Source of the DNA: Marinigracilibium pacificum
GTDB taxonomy: Bacteria; Bacteroidota; Bacteroidia; Cytophagales; Cyclobacteriaceae
Length of the DNA stretch: 64,000 nucleotides
NCBI RefSeq assembly: GCF_012926615.1
Contig: NZ_JABBNU010000009.1
Location: 124,001 to 188,000 of the forward strand
Direction: 5' to 3'
This document shows, piece by piece, positions 38,158-48,069 of the stretch. Within the stretch, counting starts at the first letter, position 1; every line of letters starts with the position of its first letter. The notes beneath the pieces were generated by a model. The model was given only the letters and a program-made list of their open reading frames with translations, searched no databases and was not told the origin of the DNA. The position numbers were made by a program, and so were the translations under genes.

Positions 38158-39402
38158 TTAATCATTACGTATAGCCAGATGATTGTCCTTACCATATTTT
38201 GCTTCATACAACAAAGCTGCCATAATAAAAGGACCTACACCTTTGGGGTCATTTTCACGAATAGGTTCATTCACATAATACTCAAAAGAAGCATCACGAT
38301 AAGGCTCTCCGCCTAATCCTGCAACACCACAGATCTGAGTCAGGCTTATAGTTCCATCATCGTTTTTTTCTATGAAATTGTCCAGAATACCATCATATCC
38401 CTTTTGAGCAATTTCAGAATATTCATCTGATAAATACTCATTTTTAACTGACTTCAATAAGAAGTATGTAAACATGCTTGAACATGAAGCTTCAAGGTAA
38501 TTTCCTTCGCGATCACCAAGATCCAGAACCTGATACCAAACACCAGAATTTTCATCTTGATACTGCTTTATTGATCCTGCCATTTTAGTCAGGACATTAA
38601 GTATATTCTGACGCTCAGGATGATCGGCCGGAAAGAAATCAAGGACATCAACTAAAGCCATGGCATACCATCCCATTGCTCTTCCCCAAAAATGTGGAGA
38701 AAGACCTGTCTCAGGATCTGCCCATTTTTGCTGATGGCTTTCATCCCAACCATGATAAAATAGGTTCTTTGCAGAATCATATGTATGCTTATCAATCAGT
38801 TTGATTTGCAAAGCAACATCATCAAAAAGCTTTGGTTCATTAAACTCCATTGCATATTGAGCTAAAAAGGGAGCTCCCATGTAGAGTCCGTCAAGCCACA
38901 TTTGATGTGGATATCTTTTCTTGTGCCAAAACCCACCTTCTGAGGTTCTTGGGTGATCCTGCATTTGACTTCTAAGCAACTTAATAGCACTTAGATATTT
39001 AGGATCTTGTGTATCATTATATAATTCAATGAGAAATTTACCAGGGTTGATTCGATCAATATTAAAATCGCGACGATCATAGGTCTTGATTGTACCATCA
39101 GCATTGATCATTGAGTCTGCATAGGATTTAGCGTAATTATAATATTTTGAATCGCCTGTGTTGTTATAGACTTTGATCATTGCCGAACATATCAGTCCAT
39201 TGGTATATTCCCATTTTGGTTCCTCTCTGAAATCAATCAATCGGGGATCCGGAGTCCTCTCAATTTCTGAGTCAGCCATTGCCACTGACAATGGTTTTTC
39301 ATCACTACTCTGAGCTAAGTTATCAGAACTTTCCTTCCTATCTGTTGATTGACCACAGGCAGATAACAGAATTACCAGCAGCCAATATTTATATATCTTC
39401 AT
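38158..39402 (-). CDS. GH105 unsaturated glucuronyl/rhamnogalacturonyl hydrolase, lipoprotein
   Basis: I place the start at 39402 (MKIYKYWLLVILLSACGQS), giving 414 aa with a lipobox LLSAC; an upstream in-frame ATG at 39456 would add 18 non-signal residues. GH105/GH88 enzymes remove unsaturated uronic acid from the ends of pectic oligosaccharides made by lyases. Family features are present: HKKRYPHQMWLDGLYMGAPF, PHFWGRAMGWYAMALVDVLD and EASCSSMFTYFLLKSV. The product would feed kduI and kduD. It follows the SusD terminator and is cotranscribed with the DUF4861 gene. Confidence 0.93.
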   Translation of the reverse strand: MKIYKYWLLVILLSACGQSTDRKESSDNLAQSSDEKPLSVAMADSEIERTPDPRLIDFREEPKWEYTNGLICSAMIKVYNNTGDSKYYNYAKSYADSMINADGTIKTYDRRDFNIDRINPGKFLIELYNDTQDPKYLSAIKLLRSQMQDHPRTSEGGFWHKKRYPHQMWLDGLYMGAPFLAQYAMEFNEPKLFDDVALQIKLIDKHTYDSAKNLFYHGWDESHQQKWADPETGLSPHFWGRAMGWYAMALVDVLDFFPADHPERQNILNVLTKMAGSIKQYQDENSGVWYQVLDLGDREGNYLEASCSSMFTYFLLKSVKNEYLSDEYSEIAQKGYDGILDNFIEKNDDGTISLTQICGVAGLGGEPYRDASFEYYVNEPIRENDPKGVGPFIMAALLYEAKYGKDNHLAIRND

Positions 39403-39473
39403 TATTTCAAATTTTGAGGTAGATAAAATCATTCTTACACCATGCTGCCATGGCAAAAAATGCTTTCCTTTAA

Positions 39474-39506
39474 ATGAAGCGGGCCAAACGTTAAAGCCCG
39501 CTTCAT
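39474..39506 (-). terminator. Hairpin after susD
   Basis: Perfect 11-bp arms (ATGAAGCGGGC / GCCCGCTTCAT) around an 11-base loop, 20 bases after the susD stop. The T-run on the minus strand is weak, so it may act as an attenuating hairpin or mRNA 3' end as well as a terminator. Confidence 0.65.
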
Positions 39507-39525
39507 AATATCAATAAACCCTTAT

Positions 39526-41154
39526 TTATTGATAGGCAGGATTTTGTTCAAAATTTGGATTCTGATTTAAATCTATAGCACGTTGTGGAATAGGACGGAG
39601 TATCTTCAACTCCCCATTACTTCCATTGAAATTTGACTCTTCAATTAATGGATGATACAAAGAAGCTCGCTCAACTAATTTGCCTGTTCTTTTCAAGTCA
39701 AACCAACGCTTATATTCACCCATCAGCTCACGAGCTCTTTCGTCAAGGATGTAGTCCAAATCAAATTCTGCAAGAGTAGCATCAGCAACACCAGCTCTTC
39801 TTCTTACCTCATTCAATCTTTCAAGTCCGGTACCTGCTGCACCAGCACCGAGGTAAGCCTCAGCAGCTACCAGATATGTTTCAGCCAACCTGGATACAAT
39901 AAAGTCTCTAGTACTTACACTTCTATTTGAACCATCAGCTGCAAATCTAGATTTAGGGTCATCAAATTTCTTAATAATAATTGTATTATGATTACCTGAA
40001 ATATCCCCTCCTTCAGGATCATGATCTCCAAAGGAATGGTATTCAACACCAGGATTTGCTATAACATATGCAGTACTATCTATCGAAGTAAACCACGAAG
40101 GCTCATAAAAATGTACAACATTAAGTGAACTCTTATCTTCAACATCAAAATAATTGTAATACCTTTCATAGATCTCTGTCATAAAGGTACCTTCCCAACG
40201 TTCATCACCTTCTTCAAATAAGGACAATGCATGTCTTGTAGGACACAAATTATATGATTTATAAGGTGCATCACCAGCTACCTCAGAACCTCCTAAGTAA
40301 GACCCAAAGAAATTTTGTTGCTGATGACCTAAAGTAGTTGGGCTTGAACTAATTGATTTTTCATCAAATTGAACAGAGAAAATCACCTCTTCATTTAATT
40401 CATTACCAGGAGTCCACAACTCTTCAAAAGAAAGATTTAATGTTTGTCCTCCTATAACATTGTCAGCATACTGAGCCGCTTTTGAAAAGTCATCTGATGC
40501 AGCAAAGGGCTCATAAGCTCTGGTTAAATGAACCTTAGCTAACAGATTTTCAACAGCCCGTTGATTTACTCGACCTATAAAAGCACCATCACTAACCAGA
40601 TTATATGCTTCTTCAAGTTCAGAAATAATAAAAGAATAAATTTCTTCTGCAGAATTCCTATCAAATGAAACAACAACCTCATCAAACTTTTCAGTAACTA
40701 AGCTAACACCGCCATAAGTTTGAACTAACAGGAAGAATGCATTTGCTCTAATAAACTTTACTTCTCCTAGATACTGACTAATGTTTGAAGTTTGTTCAGT
40801 GATATCTGCATAATAAATTGCTGTATTTGCTCTTTGAATAGCCACATAACATTTCTCATACAAAAATTCCACTTCATTTTCAGAACTTGTTAATTGCGTA
40901 TATTGGCTAAGTCCCGGAGGTTCAGGATTCCGCCCTTCCATATACAAGTCGGTGCCAGCCATAAATAACCAGGGATCCTGACCATAAATTTCACGTAATG
41001 AGGAGTAATTCGAATTAATTAGAGCATTATAACCTTCTGAAGTCACATAAAAGTCTTCTGCAGTGACATTTGACTTAATTTCCTCCTCCAGAAAATCCTC
41101 ACAAGATGTGAGAGATATTGCTGCTATCGATATAACTATAAATAATTTTTTCAT
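39526..41154 (-). CDS. susD: SusD-family surface glycan-binding lipoprotein
   Basis: This 542-aa outer-membrane lipoprotein (signal ending LTSCEDF) has SusD-like TPR-type helices and the C-terminal SusD signature RLAETYLVAAEAYLGAG, followed by RAGVADATLAEFDLDYILDE and RARELMGEYKRWFDLKRTG. It should bind pectic oligosaccharides and lid the SusC channel. It lies 11 bases after the SusC gene. Confidence 0.95.
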   Translation of the reverse strand: MKKLFIVISIAAISLTSCEDFLEEEIKSNVTAEDFYVTSEGYNALINSNYSSLREIYGQDPWLFMAGTDLYMEGRNPEPPGLSQYTQLTSSENEVEFLYEKCYVAIQRANTAIYYADITEQTSNISQYLGEVKFIRANAFFLLVQTYGGVSLVTEKFDEVVVSFDRNSAEEIYSFIISELEEAYNLVSDGAFIGRVNQRAVENLLAKVHLTRAYEPFAASDDFSKAAQYADNVIGGQTLNLSFEELWTPGNELNEEVIFSVQFDEKSISSSPTTLGHQQQNFFGSYLGGSEVAGDAPYKSYNLCPTRHALSLFEEGDERWEGTFMTEIYERYYNYFDVEDKSSLNVVHFYEPSWFTSIDSTAYVIANPGVEYHSFGDHDPEGGDISGNHNTIIIKKFDDPKSRFAADGSNRSVSTRDFIVSRLAETYLVAAEAYLGAGAAGTGLERLNEVRRRAGVADATLAEFDLDYILDERARELMGEYKRWFDLKRTGKLVERASLYHPLIEESNFNGSNGELKILRPIPQRAIDLNQNPNFEQNPAYQ

Positions 41155-41165
41155 GATTTCTAGGA

Positions 41166-44100
41166 TTAAAATTTTACACTAAGCCCCAATTGAGTAGTAA
41201 CACTACTTACACGCCCTACATTTAAAGATGCCTCAGCCCATTCAGGATCCCATCCTTCATACTCAGTAAATACAAATGGATTAAGTACATTGACATATAC
41301 TCTCATTTGTTGAAGCCCTAATTTTTCTAATGAATTTTTAGGAAGTGTATACCCTAAAGAAATGTTATTAACTTTCACATAGGAAGCATCTTTATAGTAG
41401 CCAACACCATCATTTCTCCAAAATGTCCCCATATTTCTAGGTTGTGGATAATTATTTGATGCTTGGGCAGGTACTCCAACTGTATTTTCAGGAACATACC
41501 AGTCAATATCAAGTTTTTGTCTTCCTCTATCGCGAGTATCAGTAAAGTTCGCATGGAAATTACTGTATGCTAAAACTCCTTGTACTGATGAAATAGTGAA
41601 GACAAAATCAAAATTTCCTACATTCAACCTTGAGATTAGCCCCCCTGTCCAATCCGGATTATATGAACCCAAAAATACTCGGTCATTATCAGGGTCAATT
41701 TTACCATCATTATTTATATCCTTAACTTTGGCCTGACCTTCAGATTGATTATATGATTCTGCTTCATCAGATTCATCTGCCTGCCAGATCCCATTGAATT
41801 GGTAATTATAATGTACATCTATTGGCTGACCAATAAACCACCCATTACCAACATCGTCATTTTCAGATTGTCCATATATTGACTCAATTTTATTTGTGTT
41901 TTTGGTAAACGTAAAAGTGGTCTCCCATCTTATCTTATCAGTTTCAATGTTAGTTGTTCTTAACATTATTTCAACCCCGGTATTTCTAACTGATGCCGCA
42001 TTTGCATTGATAACCGGGAATCCTGTTTCTAACGGTAAGCTCTGTTCTACTAATAATTGATCTGATAACCTGTTATACCAATCGATACTACCATTAATCT
42101 TATAATTGAGAAGACTAAAATCCAATCCAATATTAACTTCATTGGATTTTTCCCAAGTCAAAACCCTATTTGCAAGTGATGTTGCAACCCATCCTTCAGC
42201 TGTATTGCCCCCAAAGTCATAGTATGTTTTCTGGTTAAGGATGTTTAACGTTGAGTATGCATCAACATTGTTGTTACCTGTGGTACCGTAACTAGCTCTT
42301 AATTTTAAGTCAGAAATGACTTCAGACGATTGTAAAAAATCTTCTTTACTTAACCTCCATGCAACAGCTGCAGATGGGAAAGATTGCCATTTATTTCCCT
42401 CTGATAATAGAGATGATCCATCCCACCGATTAGTTAAGGTGACTAAATATTTATTCTTATAGTCATAATTTAATCTTAGTGCAAATGATGCTAATTGACT
42501 TTTAATAAAATAATTATCAAGAAGATAAGTTGATTGCGGCCCTGATCCAACACCATAAAATCCAGTTTCAAATGGTTGGTCTGTAGAAGAAATAGCCGAC
42601 CCCTCAGTTCTATTTACAAAAATACTTTGTAACGCTAGTAGATTAAATGAGTGATCTCCAAATTCCTTTTTGAAGTTTAATTGATTATCCCAACTATAAT
42701 TGAAATTTTGAAAGTTCTCCACTGATGATGACGGTAGATCATTATTACTCACACCCGTATTTGTCATCGCTCCATAGGATATTCCCCTTCTCCATGATTC
42801 CAGACTTGCCGAAAAGGTTGTTCTAAAGGTTAAAAATTCTAAGATGTCATAGTTTAGATACATATTACCCAATCCATTCCACTGGCGTTGTTCATCATTT
42901 GAGTTTTGTATTTCAAGCAATGGATTATAAGTACTGGTTTTATTTATAACAAAATCACCAGTTACCGGATCAGTCAATTTTCCAGGTAAAGGAAACAGCT
43001 CTCCAACAATTTCATCATAATTCTCATCAATCGCCCATGGACTCAAAAATGGATTTAATCGAAAAGCTTCACGCATTGCTACCGCACTTCCTCTTTGAAT
43101 ATTATTCAATGAAACAGTCAGGTTAGTTCCTAATTTTAATTTCTTTGTCAATTGTTGATCAATGCTTGACCTTAAAGAATATTTATCCAAGCCTTCTTTG
43201 TCTATATTACCTGTTTCAGTTTGGTATCCAAAACCAACAGTATAAGCCGACTTTCCATTTCTATGAGCAATTGATAAATTATAATTAGCCTGTTGACCCT
43301 GTTTTAATACTGCATCATACCAATCAAACCCATCAAGATTTTCAAAACGAGTTCTTAACACTGCATTTGACCCTTCGGATGCATAAACATTATAATACTC
43401 TTCAGGAGTCATTGTGGCTAGTTTATCAGGATCCGTTGTTGCCAAATAAGCAGAAGCATGATAATATCTCCACTTTTCATAACTCATCATTTCTGGCAAC
43501 CTCGCAGGATCTTTGAAACCATAAAACGCATCGAAAGAAAATGTAGTTCCTGCTGGAATACTATTTCCTCCTTTTGTCTGAATTATAACAACACCATTTG
43601 AACCTCTTGAACCATAAATTGCTGCTGAAGAAGCATCTTTTAAAATATCAATGCTGGCAATATCTTGTGGATTTAGAAAATCAATATTATCAACTATTGC
43701 TCCATCTACAACATATAATGGTTCATTTGCATCATCACTATCATCCAAAGTTCCTTTTCCTCTGATAGTTAAGCGAAATCCATCTCCAATTCGTCCTGTG
43801 GAATTACTTACCTGAACTCCGGCAACACTTCCTTGTAAAGCTTGAACCGGACTGGTAGTTCCGCGCTCCTGAAGCACCTCCGAATCGATTCCTGTTATCG
43901 CTCCAGTTACGTCTTTACGCTTTTGAGTTCCGTAACCAACAACTACCACTTCCTCAAGAGCTGCTATATCTTCTTCCAGATTTACATCAATTGAGGTTCT
44001 TCCATTAATAGGAATAACCTTTGATTTATATCCTATAAATGTGAATACAAGATTTTTTGCATCCGACGGTACATTTAATGAATAATTACCGTCTGCATCT

Positions 44101-44297
44101 GAAACTGTACCGTTATTTGTTCCTTCTACTAAAATAGAAGCTCCCGGTAGTCCGCCTCCATCAGGATCAGTCACCCGGCCGGTAATCTGGGTTTCCTGGG
44201 AATATGCAGTAATACTAAAAAGTAACATTACAAACACTCCCACAATTAGCTTCCTACTCAGCAGAGCAAAGCCTGTGTTCTGTAGTTTTATTTTCAT
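41166..44297 (-). CDS. susC: SusC-family TonB-dependent outer-membrane transporter
   Basis: A 1043-aa TonB-linked channel. A signal peptide is followed by a carboxypeptidase-regulatory-like domain (TQITGRVTDPDGGGLPGASI, residues about 36-110), then the plug with DVTGAITGIDSEVLQ, VRGKG-like RLTIRGKGTLDDSDDANEPL and PQDIASIDILKDASSAAIYG, then a beta barrel to the end. The C-terminal VTTQLGLSVKF ends in phenylalanine, typical of outer-membrane proteins. It imports oligosaccharides made outside into the periplasm. It begins a separate transcription unit with SusD. Confidence 0.96.
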   Translation of the reverse strand: MKIKLQNTGFALLSRKLIVGVFVMLLFSITAYSQETQITGRVTDPDGGGLPGASILVEGTNNGTVSDADGNYSLNVPSDAKNLVFTFIGYKSKVIPINGRTSIDVNLEEDIAALEEVVVVGYGTQKRKDVTGAITGIDSEVLQERGTTSPVQALQGSVAGVQVSNSTGRIGDGFRLTIRGKGTLDDSDDANEPLYVVDGAIVDNIDFLNPQDIASIDILKDASSAAIYGSRGSNGVVIIQTKGGNSIPAGTTFSFDAFYGFKDPARLPEMMSYEKWRYYHASAYLATTDPDKLATMTPEEYYNVYASEGSNAVLRTRFENLDGFDWYDAVLKQGQQANYNLSIAHRNGKSAYTVGFGYQTETGNIDKEGLDKYSLRSSIDQQLTKKLKLGTNLTVSLNNIQRGSAVAMREAFRLNPFLSPWAIDENYDEIVGELFPLPGKLTDPVTGDFVINKTSTYNPLLEIQNSNDEQRQWNGLGNMYLNYDILEFLTFRTTFSASLESWRRGISYGAMTNTGVSNNDLPSSSVENFQNFNYSWDNQLNFKKEFGDHSFNLLALQSIFVNRTEGSAISSTDQPFETGFYGVGSGPQSTYLLDNYFIKSQLASFALRLNYDYKNKYLVTLTNRWDGSSLLSEGNKWQSFPSAAVAWRLSKEDFLQSSEVISDLKLRASYGTTGNNNVDAYSTLNILNQKTYYDFGGNTAEGWVATSLANRVLTWEKSNEVNIGLDFSLLNYKINGSIDWYNRLSDQLLVEQSLPLETGFPVINANAASVRNTGVEIMLRTTNIETDKIRWETTFTFTKNTNKIESIYGQSENDDVGNGWFIGQPIDVHYNYQFNGIWQADESDEAESYNQSEGQAKVKDINNDGKIDPDNDRVFLGSYNPDWTGGLISRLNVGNFDFVFTISSVQGVLAYSNFHANFTDTRDRGRQKLDIDWYVPENTVGVPAQASNNYPQPRNMGTFWRNDGVGYYKDASYVKVNNISLGYTLPKNSLEKLGLQQMRVYVNVLNPFVFTEYEGWDPEWAEASLNVGRVSSVTTQLGLSVKF

Positions 44298-44381
44298 GAT
44301 AATACTTTAGTTGGGTTAGACATTTTTCATAATCAAATAATCGTGAAACACACACAATAAAAATTTGATTACTGAAATATC

Positions 44382-44395
44382 TGCAAACGGTTTCG
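44382..44395. promoter_or_regulatory. Possible LacI/cre-like site upstream of susC
   Basis: TGCAAACGGTTTCG fits the pattern TGnAAnCGnTTnC with the final A replaced by G, and has a central CG. It lies 85 bases before the susC start. Half-site symmetry is imperfect. It is distinct from the CGTTAACG operator. The rest of 44298-44590 shows no clear signal. Confidence 0.3.
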
Positions 44396-44590
44396 GAATC
44401 AGTATTCAATTTTTAACATACACTTATCAATTTTTTAACGTACTGATTTACAGGTAATTAAAAGTCAAAATGCTTGTTTTATATAGAGTTTTCCGAAAAT
44501 TTCCACACACAATTTTTAAAAAATGATCATGATTGATCCCTGGCTATGGACAATCTTAACATATCCTTTTAAAGTACGGATAATTGTTAA

Positions 44591-45574
44591 TTAATTTTCG
44601 AAAACTTTGATAAGAAAATTGATTACTAACTGGCTGGTTGGTTCAAACCAAGGGTTGACATGCCAAAAAGAATGGGGAGAATTGTCAAAAGTATGGACTT
44701 CAAAATAGATATTTTCCTGCTGCAAAATTTTAATCATATCATCACGGCCAGCATGAAACCGTGGAATTGAACTATTGATATATAATATTGGCGGGGAAGT
44801 ACTATCTACATGGGTCAATGGTGATGCTAACTCCCAGTTTTCATGAGCCTCAACTTGATTTCCTCCAAGCCATTCCCCGGCTACCTTCCCTTCTTCTGAT
44901 TCTGGATGAATAAATGCAACAATTCCATCTATATTAACCATGGCATTAACCCTAGTTGAAAATTTTATTTTGGAGTGAGGGCTTTCTAATTTGGAATTAT
45001 CTGGAGTTACTGCTACCAGGGTGGCTAATTGAGCTCCGGCAGAACAACCTAAAACCGCAATTTTGTTTGTATCAATATTTAAATTACCAGACTCGCTTTT
45101 AATCCACTTGATAGCTTCTTTTAAATCATAAACTGCAGCAGGAAAAATTGCCTCCGGACTTAATCTGTATTCCGGAACAACACAGACATATCCTGCCGTT
45201 GCCAACCTTTGAGCCATTGGTCTTAAATTTTCTTTTTGACCGGATTTCCAACCACCACCAAATACTATCAAAATAGCGGGTGTTTTTCCTGAAATGTTTT
45301 TTGGAGAATAAAAATCTAATTTCAGTGAGCGGGATTGAAATGAATAAACAAGATCTCTCTTTTCAAAAATTGTCTCAGGATTTGATGCACTAACCTGCGT
45401 AACCTGAGGATATTTCTTTTTGATCTTTAAATAAGCAGAGTGTATTGTATAAGAAGTGTCTCTGGGGTATTGGTATTCTTGAGAAATCGCAAAAAAACTG
45501 AACAAACAAAATAAACAATTGATTAATAAACACTTAACTATTCTATTTACTCCACCAGAATTTATGACTTTCAT
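44591..45574 (-). CDS. Secreted alpha/beta hydrolase, probable pectin-related esterase
   Basis: This 327-aa protein has a signal peptide and an alpha/beta-hydrolase fold of the BD-FAE/lipase-like type. The oxyanion region is VFGGGWKSG, the nucleophile elbow GCSAG, and the likely catalytic His is in SPHSFWHVNPW. In this setting it probably removes acetyl or methyl groups from pectic oligomers, but the substrate is inferred. It overlaps the CE8 gene by 32 bases and is the last gene of the operon. Confidence 0.85.
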   Translation of the reverse strand: MKVINSGGVNRIVKCLLINCLFCLFSFFAISQEYQYPRDTSYTIHSAYLKIKKKYPQVTQVSASNPETIFEKRDLVYSFQSRSLKLDFYSPKNISGKTPAILIVFGGGWKSGQKENLRPMAQRLATAGYVCVVPEYRLSPEAIFPAAVYDLKEAIKWIKSESGNLNIDTNKIAVLGCSAGAQLATLVAVTPDNSKLESPHSKIKFSTRVNAMVNIDGIVAFIHPESEEGKVAGEWLGGNQVEAHENWELASPLTHVDSTSPPILYINSSIPRFHAGRDDMIKILQQENIYFEVHTFDNSPHSFWHVNPWFEPTSQLVINFLIKVFEN

Positions 45575-46508
45575 CTTCTAGAATGTTTTCTTTCGTATAC
45601 TTAGTTACCTGCTCCTTCGTTAAAAAATATGCCCATTCAACTCTTTCCTCAGTATCTGCTCCTTCACCTGTATTCAAATATTCAGCATAATAAGATAAAT
45701 GATGTACATCCTTTTTTGACCAATCATGCCATCCTTCAGGATTAATAAACCTTCCTAGAGAACAATTGATATAAGCTGTTTTTGCATAAGAACGCCAAGG
45801 TCTTCCAAGGTATACATCAGTCACTTTTTCATCAGCAATTATTTCACATGATAAAAACACAAAGCCAAACTCTGTATTTTCAGGTGTTGAAGCTGCAGTG
45901 ATATATGAATCTCCAAGGCACTTTATTGTTGAATTTTCAAAAACAACTGTAGCCTCACCAAAAATAAAATCAGTTGTACCTTCAATATAACACTCATTGA
46001 AATATTGTTTTGATCCCTCTCCAGCACAATAAAGTGTATCCTGATTTCCTTTGATATCACAATTTTCAACAACCACCCGGTTAGCAATAATAGCCAGGGC
46101 TACAGCCTGACCAACAGGACCGGCATCATTAATAATAGTTAGATTTTCCAAGCGACAATCATTTGCTTCAACAATTAATGTTGGAGTATGAAAAGTGCTA
46201 TTTCGTCCTCTATTAATTTTATTGAAATGATCGTCGTAAATAATGATTGTTTTTTCCTTGTCTTCACCTCTAATCGTCAATTTTGGATTCCATGAGTATA
46301 CCCTTACTTTTTCACGATAAATACCTTTTTTAACAAAAATCGTAATTCTCTTATCCGGAAATGCTTTAGTATTATCAATCGCAGCCTGAATACTATGAAA
46401 ATCTCCACTACCATCTGCTGCTACAGAAATGAAATAATCAACCTGCGCTGAGGCTTTTTCAATTAAAACCCCAAAAATTGAAAGCATCAGCAACAGTTTG
46501 ATTTTCAT
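45543..46508 (-). CDS. Pectin methylesterase (CE8)
   Basis: A 321-aa secreted enzyme that removes methyl esters from homogalacturonan. A signal peptide is followed by a right-handed beta-helix with the CE8 catalytic motifs: GQAVAL, GNQDTLY (catalytic Asp), TDFIFGEA (second Asp) and LGRPWRSY (Arg). Length matches single-domain CE8. It overlaps the SGNH gene by 4 bases. It is clearly related to the CE8 half of the larger fusion protein encoded at 49802-52039, which suggests a duplication or parallel use on different substrates. Confidence 0.94.
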   Translation of the reverse strand: MKIKLLLMLSIFGVLIEKASAQVDYFISVAADGSGDFHSIQAAIDNTKAFPDKRITIFVKKGIYREKVRVYSWNPKLTIRGEDKEKTIIIYDDHFNKINRGRNSTFHTPTLIVEANDCRLENLTIINDAGPVGQAVALAIIANRVVVENCDIKGNQDTLYCAGEGSKQYFNECYIEGTTDFIFGEATVVFENSTIKCLGDSYITAASTPENTEFGFVFLSCEIIADEKVTDVYLGRPWRSYAKTAYINCSLGRFINPEGWHDWSKKDVHHLSYYAEYLNTGEGADTEERVEWAYFLTKEQVTKYTKENILEDESHKFWWSK

Positions 46509-47320
46509 TTCGGTAAGATTGAATTATTCAATTTCTTTAGTTCTGTAAACACCAATTGCGCTACTGCTTTTGCTCCTTCTGGTTGAAAATGTGTATCATC
46601 TGATAATCCATCGGGATAAGCTTCATATTTTCCTTCTGGTATATTCATAAAATAATTTTCAGTCACAAAATCTCTTCCCTTTTTACTAAAAAAATCCATC
46701 GATACCCGATTTAAATCAATCAAGGGTACACCAAATTCATCGGCAACTTCCTTGGCGGCGTCAGGATAATCACCATGAACATTTGTTAAATAACCATTTT
46801 CCCAAGGATAATTTCTACAAACAGGAGTCAGTACAATTGGAAGCGCCTTCTTTTCTAATGTTTGAGAAATATATAATCTTAAGAACTCCTTATAACCTTC
46901 TATATTTACATATCTTTCGGTTTTGTGAGTCGCAGCATCGTTATGACCAAACTGCATAATAACAATATCATTTGCTTTCAAACTTTCATAAACTTTTCGC
47001 CATCGAGCTTCTTGAAAAAAAGTTCTGGTGCTTCGTCCACCTCTGGCTCGATTCTCAATTTTTACCTGATTTCCATTGATCAAGTTTGAAAGTAGTTTGA
47101 TGCTATCTTTGACCATAAAAGGTTCAAAAACCTGTCCCCAGCCAGTCATCGGATACCTTGATTCCATATAACTCTTCCCCGGATTATAGTTATCACTATA
47201 GTCGGTCATGGTAGAATCGCCAATCAGAAATATTGTGGTCTCTTCTTCTTGTAATGAATAAGAAGCGAAAATCAATCCTAATAGGATAAGGTTTATCTGT
47301 CTAATTAATTTTCCTTTCAT
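46505..47320 (-). CDS. SGNH-hydrolase, rhamnogalacturonan acetylesterase-like (CE12)
   Basis: A 271-aa secreted esterase. Block I GDSTMTDYS holds the serine nucleophile, block II the glycine of ARGGRSTRTF, block III QFGHNDAATH, and block V DDTHFQPEGA supplies the Asp and His. These features are typical of CE12, which deacetylates pectin. The N-terminus has a hydrophobic signal (INLILLGLIFASYS). It is adjacent to a second CE12 gene, sharing one base with it. Confidence 0.92.
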   Translation of the reverse strand: MKGKLIRQINLILLGLIFASYSLQEEETTIFLIGDSTMTDYSDNYNPGKSYMESRYPMTGWGQVFEPFMVKDSIKLLSNLINGNQVKIENRARGGRSTRTFFQEARWRKVYESLKANDIVIMQFGHNDAATHKTERYVNIEGYKEFLRLYISQTLEKKALPIVLTPVCRNYPWENGYLTNVHGDYPDAAKEVADEFGVPLIDLNRVSMDFFSKKGRDFVTENYFMNIPEGKYEAYPDGLSDDTHFQPEGAKAVAQLVFTELKKLNNSILPK

Positions 47321-48066
47321 CAGTCCTTCAAATATTTAGTCAACTCAGGAACCTTCGACCTAATTTCAGCAACTGCAAGATCTGCAACCCGAAAGGCACC
47401 ATATGGCGATAAATGCGTGTTATCAATTTCGCCTTCCGGGATTGATTCATATTCCCCCTTTGCTATATGCAGAAATAACTTTTTAGAATTTTCAGGACCA
47501 TAATTCGCCAGCAAATCTTTCGTCCTCATATTCAAATCAAGCAATGGAACATTCAATTCCTTTGCTACCTGCCGCATCGCCTCCGGGTATTCTCCATGAG
47601 TTGGTATTAGTTTGCCATTCTCATCAAATTTTCTTCTTGCAATTGAAGTGGCTAAAACAGGAATTGCTCCCTTACTTCTGGCTTCAATTACAAACTTCTT
47701 TAAGTTTGCTTTGTAAGATGAATTTGGCTCGGTATATCTGGAAGAATCCTTTACCTTTTCATCATTATGCCCGAATTGTATAAATACATAATTGCCCACT
47801 TCAAGCTTCTCTAAAACCTTATTCCATCTACCCTCATCAATAAAACTTTTTGTACTTCTACCATTAACTGCATGATTTTCAACCCTTACATGATGATCAA
47901 AATAGAGTGGAAACACCTGTCCCCAGCCTTTTTCCGGGTTTCCGGTTCCAAATGGCTTGTCAGACATGGTTGAGTCTCCCACCATGTAAATCATGATTTT
48001 ACTTTCATTCTGTTGAAATAACATTACCATGATAAAGAACAAAAAAACAGTCCCTTTCATACTCAA
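47320..48066 (-). CDS. SGNH-hydrolase, rhamnogalacturonan acetylesterase-like (CE12), second copy
   Basis: A 248-aa relative of the next gene with GDSTMSDKP, VNGRSTKSF, QFGHNDEKV and DNTHLSPYGA as the four SGNH blocks. It has a signal peptide (VFLFFIMVMLFQQNE). The two tandem CE12 proteins share a general plan but differ in many positions, so they are probably an old duplication with different acetyl-group preferences. Confidence 0.92.
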   Translation of the reverse strand: MSMKGTVFLFFIMVMLFQQNESKIMIYMVGDSTMSDKPFGTGNPEKGWGQVFPLYFDHHVRVENHAVNGRSTKSFIDEGRWNKVLEKLEVGNYVFIQFGHNDEKVKDSSRYTEPNSSYKANLKKFVIEARSKGAIPVLATSIARRKFDENGKLIPTHGEYPEAMRQVAKELNVPLLDLNMRTKDLLANYGPENSKKLFLHIAKGEYESIPEGEIDNTHLSPYGAFRVADLAVAEIRSKVPELTKYLKD

Positions 48067-48069
48067 AAA

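Noticed and set aside
38158-39456. Upstream ATG (39456) as start of the GH105 gene
   Set aside because: It would bury the lipoprotein signal peptide 18 residues inside the protein; the ATG at 39402 gives a proper lipobox position.
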